Below are positions 14,843-23,913 of a DNA stretch of 35,844 bases, one piece after another. The notes beneath the pieces were generated by a model. It did not search any database, had not been told where the DNA came from, and saw only the letters and a program-made list of their open reading frames with translations. Position numbers and translations under genes: made by a program. Position 1 is the first letter of the stretch; each line of letters opens with the position of its first letter. The DNA is from RUG11551 sp045586185 (GTDB lineage: Bacteria > Planctomycetota > Planctomycetia > Pirellulales > Thermoguttaceae), in the NCBI GenBank assembly GCA_045586185.1, contig JAZMZV010000275.1, positions 1-35,844 on the forward strand, read 5' to 3'.

Positions 14843-16216
14843 ATGAACTCATTTAAGATTTACAAAGGGCTTGACTTGCCGCTGGCAGGCAAGCCGCTTC
14901 AGAGTATTCAGGACTTGCCGCAGGTGAAAACCGTGGCGGTTGTCGGTCCTGACTACGTTGGGATGAAGCCGACCATGGCCGTCCAGGAGGGCGACCGGGT
15001 GAAATTGGGTCAGGTTCTTTTTACCGATAAAAAGACGCCTGGAGTAAAATACACGTCCCCAGCCGGGGGAACGGTCAAGGCGATTAACCGCGGCGACAAG
15101 CGCGCTTTGCTGTCTGTGGTAATCGAGATTGACCCCAAAGAGGAGGAAAAAATCCAGTTCCCGGTTACGCCGCTGGATAAGCTTACGGCAGACGACGTCG
15201 TCAAAACGCTGGTCGATTCCGGTCAGTGGACGGCTCTTCGGACTCGACCGTTCAGCAAAGTCCCGTCTCCGGAAACGCGTCCCAACGCGATTTTTGTAAC
15301 AGCGATGGACTCCAACCCGCACGCTCCCTGTCCCGCTGTTGCGCTCAAAGACAGAGAAGACGATTTCCTGGCAGGGTTGAAAGTTCTGTCCGTCCTAGCT
15401 GGCGACAAGCCGCTGTTCTTCTGTCAGTCGCCGGACTGCCGCATTCTTCCTGAAGAAGCGGAAGGACTTCCGAATCTGCAAGTTGCGGAATTCTCCGGAA
15501 AGCACCCTTGCGGTCTGGTTGGAACGCACATTCATTTCCTCTGCCCGGCGTCAAGAACGAACGTTGTCTGGCACGTCAATTATCAGGACGTCGCCGCGTT
15601 TGGATACCTGTTCAAAACGGGTTACATTTGCAAAGCCCGCGTTATTTCTCTCTCCGGTCCGATTGTCAAAAAGCCGCGGTTGATTAAAACCCGAATCGGC
15701 GCTAATCTGGACGAGCTGACCAACGGCGAATTCGACGCAGATACAAAGGACGAAATTCCCGCCCGCGTTATTTCCGGGTCGGTTTTGAACGGCCGCAAGT
15801 CTGAACCGGGTCTGAATTATCTGGGACGTTACAGTCTTCAGGTTTCCGTTCTTCGTGAGGGCGTCAAGCGTCGCCTGTTCGGCTGGATTCTTCCGAAGTT
15901 CGTTGACTTCTCAACCAAATGGACGAACGCGTCGCTGTTCTTCCCTGGCTGGAAATACAACATGACGACCGATGTCTACGGCGGTCCGCGCGCGATTTTC
16001 TCTATCGGGTCGATGGACGATGTTATGCCTTTGGACATCCTGCCGGTGTTCCTCACTCGCGCTTTGGCGGTGGGAAATCTGGAACAGTCGGAACAGCTCG
16101 GAGCGCTGGAGCTGGACGAAGAAGACCTGGCTCTGTGCACCTACGTCGATCCGGGCAAAAACGAATTCGGTTCGATGCTCCGTTCCGTTTTAACACTCAT
16201 CGACAAGGAGGGCTAA
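14843..16216 (+). CDS. nqrA: Na+-translocating NADH:quinone reductase subunit A (457 aa)
   Basis: NqrA is the large peripheral cytoplasmic subunit of Na+-NQR. The start at 14843 gives the family N-terminus MNSFKIYKGLDLPLAGKP; the in-frame ATG 15 codons upstream adds a sequence unlike NqrA. Recognisable features are the KTVAVVGPDYVGMKPTM segment, the sandwich-hybrid (Rnf/Nqr biotinyl-like) motif with the KYTSPAGG turn, and a C-terminal CTYVDPGKNEFG...LTLIDKEG typical of the family. Length is as expected. It is the first of six genes in standard nqr order and ends 3 bases before nqrB. No good Shine-Dalgarno is visible. The complex oxidises NADH, reduces quinone and exports Na+. Confidence 0.93.
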   Translation: MNSFKIYKGLDLPLAGKPLQSIQDLPQVKTVAVVGPDYVGMKPTMAVQEGDRVKLGQVLFTDKKTPGVKYTSPAGGTVKAINRGDKRALLSVVIEIDPKEEEKIQFPVTPLDKLTADDVVKTLVDSGQWTALRTRPFSKVPSPETRPNAIFVTAMDSNPHAPCPAVALKDREDDFLAGLKVLSVLAGDKPLFFCQSPDCRILPEEAEGLPNLQVAEFSGKHPCGLVGTHIHFLCPASRTNVVWHVNYQDVAAFGYLFKTGYICKARVISLSGPIVKKPRLIKTRIGANLDELTNGEFDADTKDEIPARVISGSVLNGRKSEPGLNYLGRYSLQVSVLREGVKRRLFGWILPKFVDFSTKWTNASLFFPGWKYNMTTDVYGGPRAIFSIGSMDDVMPLDILPVFLTRALAVGNLEQSEQLGALELDEEDLALCTYVDPGKNEFGSMLRSVLTLIDKEG

Positions 16217-16219
16217 ACC

Positions 16220-17575
16220 GTGTGGAATCCGATTAAATTCATTTTCAGTAAGACAAAACCCTGGTTTTCCAAAGGCGGAAAGCTGGAGGCGTTATATCCG
16301 TTATGGGAAGTCTTCGACACGTTCTTCTACACTCCGGAAGAAGTTGCGACAGGCAAATGCGCCGTTCGCGATTCGATTGACTTCAAACGCATGATGATTA
16401 CCGTCTGCATCGCTTTGATTCCCTGCTGCTTTATGGCGTGTTACAATACAGGCTATCAGGCGTACAAGACGATGTCAACAACGAGCGTCGCTCAAAAGAT
16501 TGTTGACGATAAAGGCGTAGAAAAGACTGTTGTCGCTCCGCTGAAATCGCTGCCGACAGACGGCTTGAAAAACTGGCGCGGCTGGCTTATGAGCTGCGTT
16601 AAAGTCGGAGATTTTGACCTCGGCGCCGTCCCGGAAAAGGGAACGGTTTCGTACTTCAGCCACCCGATTCAGTTTATCGTCTTTGGCGCGATGTACTTCA
16701 TTCCGATTTACGTTGTAACGTTTATAGTCGGCATTCTATGGGAAGTCGTTTTCGCGATCTTCCGAAAAGAGATTGTCAACGAGGGCTTTTTCGTAACAGC
16801 CATGCTTTTCCCGCTGACGCTTCCCGCCACGATTCCGCTTTGGATTGTCGCCGTTTCGATTTCCTTCGGCGTCGTGATTGGAAAAGAAGTCTTTGGCGGA
16901 ACGGGCAGAAACATCCTCAACCCGGCTCTGGTCGCTCGAGCGTTTATCTTCTTCGCCTTCGCCGGTACGATTACCGGAGACAGCATCTGGGTTCCGGTTG
17001 ACGGCTTTACGATGGCAACGCCTCTTGCCGCGGCAACTCAGCAGGGCATGGACGGCATCTCCGCCGTCGCCGCCAGTCAGAACTTGACGGATATGCAATA
17101 CTGGTTCGACTGCTTCGCCGGATTCATTCCCGGATCAATGGGCGAAACCAGCGCTCTGTGCTGCTTAATCGGCGCGGCGATGCTGATCTTCACGGGCATC
17201 GGCTCCTGGCGAGTCATGCTTTCCATGTGCGTTGGAACTGGCGCTCTTGCCGTGTTTACGTACTTCATGTACGCTATCGGCTACACGACCAATCCCGCCT
17301 GGGGCATTTACCCGCACTGGCATTTTGTGATGGGCGGCTTCGCTCTGGGCTGCGCCTTTATGGCGACTGACCCTGTTACAGGAGCGTTGACGCGAGGCGG
17401 TCAGTACGTTTACGGATTCCTTATCGGAGCGCTGGTTATTGTCGTTCGCGCAATGAACCCGGCGTATCCGGAAGGCGTCATGCTTGCCATTCTGTTTGGA
17501 AACCTCTGCGCCCCGATGATTGACTACTTCTTCGTCCAGGCCAACATTAAACGGAGGGCTTTGCGAAATGTCTAA
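16220..17575 (+). CDS. nqrB: Na+-NQR subunit B (451 aa)
   Basis: NqrB is an integral membrane subunit with about ten helices that forms part of the Na+ and quinone pathway. The start is GTG at 16220 with AAGGAGG ending 8 bases upstream. The covalent FMN site is probably T267 in DGFTMATPL, matching the S/T-x-A-T flavinylation pattern of NqrB/RnfD. FGGTGRNILNPALVARAFIFFA and FMATDPVTGALT are strongly family-like, and the C-terminus ANIKRRALRNV is on the cytoplasmic side. An insertion-like soluble segment (about 85-140) after the first helix is typical of NqrB. The gene overlaps nqrC by 8 bases, suggesting coupled translation. An ApbE-type flavin transferase would be needed for maturation and is not in the window. 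Confidence 0.95.
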   Translation: MWNPIKFIFSKTKPWFSKGGKLEALYPLWEVFDTFFYTPEEVATGKCAVRDSIDFKRMMITVCIALIPCCFMACYNTGYQAYKTMSTTSVAQKIVDDKGVEKTVVAPLKSLPTDGLKNWRGWLMSCVKVGDFDLGAVPEKGTVSYFSHPIQFIVFGAMYFIPIYVVTFIVGILWEVVFAIFRKEIVNEGFFVTAMLFPLTLPATIPLWIVAVSISFGVVIGKEVFGGTGRNILNPALVARAFIFFAFAGTITGDSIWVPVDGFTMATPLAAATQQGMDGISAVAASQNLTDMQYWFDCFAGFIPGSMGETSALCCLIGAAMLIFTGIGSWRVMLSMCVGTGALAVFTYFMYAIGYTTNPAWGIYPHWHFVMGGFALGCAFMATDPVTGALTRGGQYVYGFLIGALVIVVRAMNPAYPEGVMLAILFGNLCAPMIDYFFVQANIKRRALRNV

Positions 17576-18422
17576 TAACAGCTTATTTAAAACGTTTTTC
17601 GTCGCGATTGCGGTTTGCGCCGTCTGCGCGACGCTGGTCTCAACGGCAAACGTCGTTCTCAGACCCATAATTGAACAGAATAAACTCAACTTCAAACGCG
17701 GCAACATCGTCCTGGCGGCAGACCTGGTCAAACCCGGATACAAAGCCAGCGACATCGCCCCGGCGTTTGAAAAGATCGACCCGCAGGTTTACGATTTGCT
17801 CAAGGAAAAGTTTGTTACAAACGCAGACGAATTCAATCCGGCGACGTTTGACGAACGCGCCCTGATGAACAAAGACGGCTATACGCTTGTTCCGGAAGGA
17901 GAAGTCAAACCCGGCGTTCCGACCGTGCCGCGTTACGTTACCGTTTATCTGGTCAGAAACGACAAGGGCGAATTGGAAAAGGTTATTCTGCCGTTCTTCG
18001 GCAAAGGACTTTGGTCGACCATGTACGGGTTTATCGCCCTCAATAACGACTTTACCACCGTTGGACGTCTGCTGTACTACGATCAACTCGAAACCGCCGG
18101 CTTGGGCGGCGAAGTTGAAAACCCGATGTGGGCGGACAAATGGATTGGAAAGAAAGCCTACGACGAATCCGGAAAGACTGCTTTGTCAGTTATTAAGGGA
18201 ACTGTTGACCCGGGCGACAAAAACGCCGCTTATAAAGTAGACGGCATTTCCGGCGCAACGCTGACCTGCAAGGGCGTCAACAACCAGATCGGTTACTGGC
18301 TCAACGAATACAAGGGGCTGCTGGCTCAGCTTAAAGCCGGTCAGATTCCCCCGGAAAGCAAAACCGTTTGCGCTCAAGCAACCCCCTCAACTGAAGACAA
18401 TTCGAAAGGAGGCGCAAAATAA
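17568..18422 (+). CDS. nqrC: Na+-NQR subunit C (284 aa)
   Basis: NqrC is a membrane-anchored flavoprotein. The start at 17568 has GGAGG 10 bases upstream and gives MSNNSLFKTFFVAIAVCAVC, the single N-terminal helix; the longer upstream frame lies inside nqrB. The FMN-bearing domain faces outward, and the covalent site is the classical SGATLT, with T231 the expected attachment residue. LWSTMYGFIAL and the QLETAGLGGEVENPMW region are typical of the FMN-binding fold. Length fits the family. Its stop shares one base with the nqrD start (TAATG). It passes electrons between membrane flavins. Confidence 0.95.
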   Translation: MSNNSLFKTFFVAIAVCAVCATLVSTANVVLRPIIEQNKLNFKRGNIVLAADLVKPGYKASDIAPAFEKIDPQVYDLLKEKFVTNADEFNPATFDERALMNKDGYTLVPEGEVKPGVPTVPRYVTVYLVRNDKGELEKVILPFFGKGLWSTMYGFIALNNDFTTVGRLLYYDQLETAGLGGEVENPMWADKWIGKKAYDESGKTALSVIKGTVDPGDKNAAYKVDGISGATLTCKGVNNQIGYWLNEYKGLLAQLKAGQIPPESKTVCAQATPSTEDNSKGGAK

Positions 18423-19054
18423 TGGCGACTGCAAAAGAATATAAAGAAGCGTTTCTCAGTCCGCTGTTCGCAACCAACCCGATTGCTCTTAGCGTACTGG
18501 GCATCTGTTCCGCTCTGGCGGTTACAACCAAAATGGATACGGCGTTAACGATGACAATCGCTGTTACGTCCGTTTTGGTATGTTCCAACTTCGCCGTCAG
18601 CTTGATTCGCAACCATATCCCGTCCAGCATCCGTATGATTGTACAGATGGTTATCATCGCGGCTATGGTTATGATTGTCGACCTCGTGTTACAGGCGTTC
18701 GCGTTCAAACTGTCCAAGAGCCTGTCCGTATTCGTCAGCCTGATTATTACCAACTGCATTATCATGGGCCGCGCTGAAGCGTTCGCCATGAAGAACCCGC
18801 CTTTGCTGAGCATCGTCGACGGTTTGGGCAACGGACTCGGATACGGTCTGATTCTGATGATCGTTTCGTTCCTCCGTGAATTCTTCGGTTCCGGAACGAT
18901 TTTCGGATTTGAAGTTCTCAAGACGGTCAACAACGGCGGCTGGTATATGCCCAACGGCTTGATGATTCTGGCGCCCAGCGCGTTCTTTATCATCGGTCTG
19001 ATTATCTGGCTGTTTAAAACCATCAACCCAAAACTGCAGGAGGGAGACAAATAA
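18422..19054 (+). CDS. nqrD: Na+-NQR subunit D (210 aa)
   Basis: NqrD is a six-helix integral subunit paired pseudo-symmetrically with NqrE; together they hold an intramembrane iron centre. The cysteines in FAVTTKMD-adjacent LGICSALAVT and the later VSLIITNCIIMGRAEAFA are the conserved positions of the family. It starts one base within the nqrC stop, with AAAGGAGG about 10 bases upstream. A 57-bp gap to nqrE contains a small hairpin (CTTCGG, GATT, CCGAAG at about 19069-19084), the only break in the otherwise overlapping A-D block. Confidence 0.95.
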   Translation: MATAKEYKEAFLSPLFATNPIALSVLGICSALAVTTKMDTALTMTIAVTSVLVCSNFAVSLIRNHIPSSIRMIVQMVIIAAMVMIVDLVLQAFAFKLSKSLSVFVSLIITNCIIMGRAEAFAMKNPPLLSIVDGLGNGLGYGLILMIVSFLREFFGSGTIFGFEVLKTVNNGGWYMPNGLMILAPSAFFIIGLIIWLFKTINPKLQEGDK

Positions 19055-19111
19055 ACTCTGTGTAACGGCTTCGGGATTCCGAAGTCCGCTAAAGGGTTTA
19101 TCTCAAAGATT

Positions 19112-19684
19112 ATGGAATTTTACATTACAGAATTCATTCGCAACGTCTTTGTTCAGAACCTTGCCCTGTCCCTGTTTTTGGGAATGTGTACGTTCCTGGC
19201 GGTTTCGCAAAACGTTAAAACCGCGTTGGGATTGGGCGTTGCTGTAACGTTCGTTATGGCGATTACCGTTCCGGTCAACTACATGATTTATCATTATATT
19301 CTCGTCCCGAACGGGGTGGAATATTTGACGTTGATTTCGTTTATTGGCGTTATTGCCGCTATCGTCCAGATTTTGGAAATGTTCCTCGACCGATACGTTC
19401 CCAGCCTGTATAACGCGCTGGGAATCTTCCTGCCGTTGATTACGGTCAACTGCGCCATTCTGGCGGGAAGTTTGTTCATGGTCGAACGCAGCATGGACTT
19501 CGGTCAGTCAATCCGTTACGGGTTTGAATCCGGTCTGGGCTGGGCGATTTCCATCAGCCTCCTGGCAGCGATTCGCGAACGCATGCAGTACAGCGACGTC
19601 CCGAAAGGACTGCGCGGCATCGGCATCGTGTTCATCACCGCCGGCTTGATGGCAATGGGCTACATGGTATTTTCAGGAATTTAG
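19112..19684 (+). CDS. nqrE: Na+-NQR subunit E (190 aa)
   Basis: NqrE is a six-helix integral subunit homologous to NqrD and RnfA. MEFYITEFIRNVFVQNLALS, LGMCTFLAVSQNVKTALGLG and LPLITVNCAILAGSLFMVER are diagnostic, with cysteines in the second and fourth helices expected to ligate the intramembrane iron centre shared with NqrD. The start lacks a strong Shine-Dalgarno (AAAGGG lies about 14 bases upstream). Downstream it is separated from nqrF by 192 bp that contain repeat arrays, which is unusual inside this operon. Confidence 0.95.
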   Translation: MEFYITEFIRNVFVQNLALSLFLGMCTFLAVSQNVKTALGLGVAVTFVMAITVPVNYMIYHYILVPNGVEYLTLISFIGVIAAIVQILEMFLDRYVPSLYNALGIFLPLITVNCAILAGSLFMVERSMDFGQSIRYGFESGLGWAISISLLAAIRERMQYSDVPKGLRGIGIVFITAGLMAMGYMVFSGI

Positions 19685-19738
19685 GTTATTGGTTGCGGAT
19701 TAAAGATAATGATATTCAATTAGAAGTGAGAAAATTGG

Positions 19739-19860
19739 ATGCTGGGAATCGCTGGGAACTGCTGAGAGATTTCTGGGAGAAGCTGGGATAATCCCAGAAA
19801 ATTCCCAGAATCCTCCCAGAAAATTCCCAGAGTACTCCTAACTCCTAACTCCTAACTAAC
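19739..19860. repeat. Repeat-array element 5 between nqrE and nqrF
   Basis: The left arm holds GCTGGGA words spaced 10-11 bases apart. The right arm is inverted, with four 11-bp units beginning TCCCAGA. It is followed by a heptamer run of ctcctaa units. The two arms (CTGGGA against TCCCAG) can form a long imperfect hairpin. The block fills the only long gap in the nqr operon and ends 16 bases before the nqrF ATG. Confidence 0.75.
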
Positions 19861-19876
19861 AAATCAAAGAGATATT

Positions 19877-21109
19877 ATGTTACAAGAAATTTTATTAGGC
19901 GTTGGAATGTTTACCGGCATCGTGCTGGCGCTGGTAATCGTTATTCTGCTCGCCCGAAAACTTCTGGTTCCCAGCGGTTTGGTAACCCTGGAAATCAACG
20001 ACGACCCGTCCAAGACGCTGGAAGTCCCCATGGGCGGGAAACTGCTTCAGACTTTGGCAGATAAAAAGATCTTCGTTCCCAGCGCCTGCGGAGGCGGCGG
20101 ATCCTGCGGACAGTGCAAAGTCCAGGTTCTCGAAGGCGGCGGAGAAATCCTGCCGACGGAACTGGGGCACATGTCGCGCCGCGAAGTTCGCGACCACTGG
20201 CGTCTGGCATGCCAGACCCCGGTCAAGCAGAACATGAAACTGCAAATTAACCCGGAAATTTTCTCCGTTCAGAAATGGGAATGCACGGTTAAATCCAACC
20301 GCAACGTCGCGACGTTCATTAAAGAACTGGTTCTGGAACTCCCCCAGGGAGAACACGTCGACTACCGCGCCGGCGGATACATTCAGATCGAATGCGACCC
20401 GCATACCGTTGCGTACAAGGATTTCGACATTGACCCGGAATACCACGGCGACTGGGATAAATACAATCTCTGGCAGTACGTGTCAACCTGTACGGAACAC
20501 GTAACCCGCGCATACTCGATGGCGTCGTATCCGGCGGAAAAGGGCATTGTTATGCTCAACGTCCGAATCGCCTCCCCGCCCCCGAGAATGCCCAACGTTC
20601 CCCCGGGACTCATGTCCAGCTACATTTTCAGCCTCAAGCCGGGCGACAAGGTTACCATTTCCGGTCCGTACGGCGAGTTCTTCGTCAACGAGAAATCCGA
20701 TTCCGAAATGATCTACGTCGGCGGCGGCGCAGGCATGGCTCCGTTGCGTTCGCAGATTTTTGACGAACTGCTCACAAAGAACTGCCAGCGCAAGATTTCC
20801 TACTGGTACGGCGCGCGTTCGCTGAGAGAAGTTTTCTATGCGGACGAATTCGACAGACTGGCGGAAAAATTCCCGAACTTCTCCTGGCACCTGGCTCTGT
20901 CCGACCCGCTGCCGGAAGACAACTGGAAAGGTCCGACCGGGTTCATTCACCAGTGCCTGTACGATCTTTATTTGAAAGATCACCCTGCCCCGGAAGATTG
21001 CGAATACTACATGTGCGGTCCGCCCATGATGACCGGCGCCGTCGTAAAACTTTTGGACTCCTTGGGAGTCGAAAGAGAAAACATCTACTTCGACGATTTC
21101 GGCGGCTGA
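19877..21109 (+). CDS. nqrF: Na+-NQR subunit F, NADH dehydrogenase (410 aa)
   Basis: NqrF is the electron entry subunit, oxidising NADH through FAD and a 2Fe-2S cluster. It has an N-terminal helix (about 3-25), then a ferredoxin domain with ligands C71, C77, C80 (ACGGGGSCGQC) and C112 (LACQTP). Next are an FAD-binding domain with RAYSMASYP, an NAD-binding domain with YVGGGAGMAPLRS and YWYGARSLREVFY, the CGPPMMT motif, and the characteristic terminal ENIYFDDFGG. Cysteine spacing and total length are exactly those of the family. It is the last gene of the operon and is followed by a strong hairpin. AAAGAGAT before the ATG is a weak ribosome site. Confidence 0.96.
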   Translation: MLQEILLGVGMFTGIVLALVIVILLARKLLVPSGLVTLEINDDPSKTLEVPMGGKLLQTLADKKIFVPSACGGGGSCGQCKVQVLEGGGEILPTELGHMSRREVRDHWRLACQTPVKQNMKLQINPEIFSVQKWECTVKSNRNVATFIKELVLELPQGEHVDYRAGGYIQIECDPHTVAYKDFDIDPEYHGDWDKYNLWQYVSTCTEHVTRAYSMASYPAEKGIVMLNVRIASPPPRMPNVPPGLMSSYIFSLKPGDKVTISGPYGEFFVNEKSDSEMIYVGGGAGMAPLRSQIFDELLTKNCQRKISYWYGARSLREVFYADEFDRLAEKFPNFSWHLALSDPLPEDNWKGPTGFIHQCLYDLYLKDHPAPEDCEYYMCGPPMMTGAVVKLLDSLGVERENIYFDDFGG

Positions 21110-21153
21110 TAGAGAATTGAAATAAGAATTCTTATTGAAAATCAATATAATTT

Positions 21154-21184
21154 GACGCCAGAGACGATTATCGCCTCTGGCGTC
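21154..21184 (+). terminator. Terminator of the nqr operon
   Basis: GACGCCAGAG (21154-21163) and CTCTGGCGTC (21175-21184) form a perfect 10-bp GC-rich stem with an 11-base loop, 45 bases after the nqrF stop, followed by ATACTTTATTCTTTG, a discontinuous T-rich tract. Confidence 0.7.
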
Positions 21185-21518
21185 ATACTTTATTCTTTGC
21201 GTTCTTTGCGGCTTTAAAATTATCTTTGGCGGATTTTATTCGCGATCCAGAAAGGTTGTTGCCTGCGAAAGAGTATAAGTGCAGGATAAGCGACCAACGG
21301 GAGCGGTTAATGGCAAACGCGCGGCAGCGCGGACTGGGAGCGGCGCCTCGCCGCCCTTTTTTGAAAAAAGGTTTTTCCCCTCAAACTCCCCTTTCCAAAA
21401 AACTTTAGCAAAGGGGAGAAATAGCAGTAAGAAGTAAAAACAACCAATCGGCGAAAATCCGTCCAATCCGTAAAATCCGTGTACGGACGAACCAACATAA
21501 CGCTTGGACATTCTAGCA
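21185..21518. repeat. Composite dispersed repeat, truncated copy, in a gene-free spacer
   Basis: TTCTTTGCGTTCTTTGCGGC is followed by TTTGGCGGATTTTATTCGCG, GCGATCCAGAAAGG, AAGCGACCAACGGGAGCG and GGGAGCGGCGCCTCGCCGCCC, the same blocks and order found across 20-372. No gene is supported. The right part (21360-21518) shows only T- and A-rich sequence and phrases resembling CCGTAAAATCCGTG. The spacer separates two converging transcription units. Confidence 0.65.
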
Positions 21519-23246
21519 TTAATAGCTCATGTACAGTTCGTACTCGTATTTGAGCGTCCGGGTTTCACCAGGGTTGAGCGTCAGTTCCCAGCGGAGTTCA
21601 TTCTGACGGTTGAGCGCGTTGAGGTTCTGGTTAAGCTGGACGACTTTCGCGCCTTCTACGGGCTTTTCGATTTCCCCGAAGAACTGCCGTTTGACCAGCG
21701 CTTTAATCGGTTCTGCCCGACGGTTGGCGATGGTCAGTTCCACAGCAACGGTAATGCGTCGGCAGCGAACGCCCATGTATCGCATCTCGTCGCTGCGGTT
21801 GATTTCCTGCTCGTCCGCCTTGACGCTGACGCTGAGCGATTTCGTAATCGGGATGCTGGTCTTTTCGCCTGGCGACGTCCAGTAGCTGGTATTTTGTCCC
21901 AGGAATTTGTGTTCTGTCATGACGGCGGCGGGGCCGGTCGTCATGGGGAAGTCAAACGGGTTGACGAACTGGATCGTGTCCCACGGCGTGTTGGGGTTTT
22001 CCCGGTCGAGCGGATGACCGTTTTCGTTTCGCGTGTCGGCAACAGTCCATTCGACAACGCGTTCAAACTCCGTTTCCTTCTTGCCGTTGGACAACGCCAG
22101 GACGTCTGCTTTGTTCATCGACCGCTGACCGACGGGATGATAGTAAATATCGGGACCGTCTCCTGACGCGGCAACCGAACCGGACGGGAAATCATCGGAA
22201 TCGCGGGGGCTGACGGAGTTCATAACCATCTGTGACATCATGCTGCCGCGGTCGTCGCCGTCCGGTCTGAGCATTTGGCTGAAAAACGCCGACAGGTTTG
22301 CCTTGTTGGAAATCGGGGAAATCACGTTTTCACAGCCGATTTTCGGGTATCCGCTAATAAGATAAAGCTGAGCGTCGCTGAAACTGCGCCACTGGTTGAC
22401 GATTGTCGCAGTCTGCTCGATTGTCATTTTGCCGCGATTGGATTTTTCGTCTGGAAGCAGAATTCGATAAGCGGGAGCCCAAGCGGCGCCTTTGGTCAGA
22501 TACGTTATGCTGACAATCGCCGGCTTTTCGGTTTTAACCTTGAACAGCAGCGTCGGACGCGATCTGACAACCGCGCCAATTTCGCCTTCAACGTCAACGC
22601 GGGCAATGGACGACTGCTGAATAACCGACTGTCCAAAATCCGTGTCGAGAATCAAAAATGGGCTGGAGGCGTTTGCCGTTTCAAAGGAATCTCTTCGGCT
22701 GGAATAATACGCCTGAGAGTAGTAATTTCGGGGTTGAAAATCCGATACAGACTGCGGCGTGGATTCCTGAGCTGGCTGACGAACGGCGGCAACTGTCCCG
22801 TGAACCGGCGGCAAGTTGGCGTTGTTGAAAAACACTCGGACTTTCTTTCCGACGAGGTCTTTTTGATAGTTCAGATCGCCTGACGCGCCTGCGAGTTCCT
22901 GATACTGACGCTGGGTCAAAACCGCTTCAACGTTGGCTGTTGACTGAATGAAAAACGCGCCGTGAATCGCGTACGGAATGGCGTCAAGAGCGTACTGACC
23001 GGTTGCGGGCGCGGTAAACTCTTCTCGAACCAGCGCGACGCCGTTTTTAAACATGCTCACCGATTTAACCCGGCTTGTAACAGCTCTGGGAGTAGAGCTG
23101 ACAGAAGGACTGGCGACAGTCGATTCCACCGCCGCCGCAGGCGACTGTTGTGTAACGTTGGGGGTTTGAGCGTAAACGGCGGAAACGGCAAGAAACAATG
23201 CCAATGCGACGCCTTTCCAGATCTTAAAATTCAATGACTTCAACAT
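21519..23246 (-). CDS. Exported DUF4139 domain protein (575 aa)
   Basis: A Sec signal peptide (about 1-26, ending VYAQ) precedes a Ser/Ala-rich linker. Then comes a beta domain that includes VSMFKNGVALVREEF, the usual opening of DUF4139/mucoidy-inhibitor-A-like proteins. The DUF4139 core shows YLTKGAAWAPAYRILL and MTIEQTATIVNQWRSFSDAQLYLISGYP. A late beta-rich segment ends NPGETRTLKYEYELYMSY, as the family does. The molecular function of the domain is not established; these proteins are periplasmic or surface-located. It has AGGAGAG upstream of its ATG and lies 24 bases after the 157-residue gene, so the two probably form an operon. Confidence 0.85.
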   Translation of the reverse strand: MLKSLNFKIWKGVALALFLAVSAVYAQTPNVTQQSPAAAVESTVASPSVSSTPRAVTSRVKSVSMFKNGVALVREEFTAPATGQYALDAIPYAIHGAFFIQSTANVEAVLTQRQYQELAGASGDLNYQKDLVGKKVRVFFNNANLPPVHGTVAAVRQPAQESTPQSVSDFQPRNYYSQAYYSSRRDSFETANASSPFLILDTDFGQSVIQQSSIARVDVEGEIGAVVRSRPTLLFKVKTEKPAIVSITYLTKGAAWAPAYRILLPDEKSNRGKMTIEQTATIVNQWRSFSDAQLYLISGYPKIGCENVISPISNKANLSAFFSQMLRPDGDDRGSMMSQMVMNSVSPRDSDDFPSGSVAASGDGPDIYYHPVGQRSMNKADVLALSNGKKETEFERVVEWTVADTRNENGHPLDRENPNTPWDTIQFVNPFDFPMTTGPAAVMTEHKFLGQNTSYWTSPGEKTSIPITKSLSVSVKADEQEINRSDEMRYMGVRCRRITVAVELTIANRRAEPIKALVKRQFFGEIEKPVEGAKVVQLNQNLNALNRQNELRWELTLNPGETRTLKYEYELYMSY

Positions 23247-23270
23247 GGATATTCTCTCCTGACGTGTAAT

Positions 23271-23744
23271 TTATTTCCCTTTGAGTTGGAACGCGACGTT
23301 GCCGTCGGCTGACAATGCGGTCTTTTTCACTCCGACAAGCAGAATCGGGGCGAACTGAGCAGTCTCGGACGGCTCGCCCTGGCGGGTATACTTTACGACA
23401 AGCCCGGAGTCGCTTTGTTCAACCGACTGGACGGTGTATTGCCACGGCGTGTTTCCCCATTCGACCCAGTAAAGAATGACGTGGTCGTTGAAGTAGTCCT
23501 GGGCAACGAACTTCTGTTTTCTACTAAAAAACATGACCGCAGCGGAATGAAACAGCGATTCGAACTGTTCCATGGTTGTACAAACGCCGAACTTGCTGGT
23601 CTTGCCCTTTTCCGGCTTAATTGTGTTGAGAACGAAATACGGTTTAAACGTTTCAAATGGAATTGTCGTGGAACCGTCTGCAAAGGCAGACGCCGCCATT
23701 CCAAACCCGACTGCAGCCGCTGCGATAAATTGTCTTCTATTCAT
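23271..23744 (-). CDS. Tat-type exported small protein, possibly PrcB-like (157 aa)
   Basis: The N-terminus MNRRQFIAAAAVGFGMAASA has a twin-arginine motif followed by a moderately hydrophobic segment and an AFA cleavage site, so export by Tat is likely. The rest is a small beta-rich domain: MEQFESLF, then FVAQDYFNDHVILYWVEWGN, then YTVQSVEQSDSGLVVKYTRQG and PILLVGVKK. The order resembles the PrcB C-terminal domain type, but this is only a pattern-level impression. AGGAGAC lies 8 bases before the ATG. It is first in a probable two-gene operon with the DUF4139 protein. No cofactor motif explains a need for Tat. Confidence 0.75.
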   Translation of the reverse strand: MNRRQFIAAAAVGFGMAASAFADGSTTIPFETFKPYFVLNTIKPEKGKTSKFGVCTTMEQFESLFHSAAVMFFSRKQKFVAQDYFNDHVILYWVEWGNTPWQYTVQSVEQSDSGLVVKYTRQGEPSETAQFAPILLVGVKKTALSADGNVAFQLKGK

Positions 23745-23810
23745 GAAATTGTCTCCTGTATAGGGAAATGAGTTGTTATACTTGTTTTACTTGAATTTTC
23801 CCGAAAAATG

Positions 23811-23913
23811 AGCTATTAGCTACTAGTCGCTAGCTTGGTTATCCCTATTTCTTGCGATAATGCACGAATCAGGTTTATCAAGCTAATAGCTAGAAGCTAG
23901 TAGCTAGAGGCTT
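23811..23913. repeat. Heptamer-array element 6 (unit near AGCTAAT/AGCTAGA)
   Basis: The left arm (about 23811-23837: agctatt, agctact, agtcgct, agcttgg) and inverted right arm (about 23879-23913: agctaat, agctaga, agctagt, agctaga, ggctt) surround a 40-base core with CTTGCGATAATGC. The same heptamer family forms element 9 near 31300. It lies in the spacer between the 157-residue gene and the HD gene; the rest (23914-24089) is AT-rich and empty. Confidence 0.75.

Noticed and set aside
21226..21408. A 60-residue frame after the nqr terminator
   Set aside because: It is composed of the GCGATCCAGAAAGG and GGAGCGGCGCCTCGCC repeat blocks and has no ribosome site.
23811..23913. Possible CRISPR array
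   Set aside because: The units are 7 bp, contiguous and degenerate, with inverted arms and no unique spacers or cas genes.
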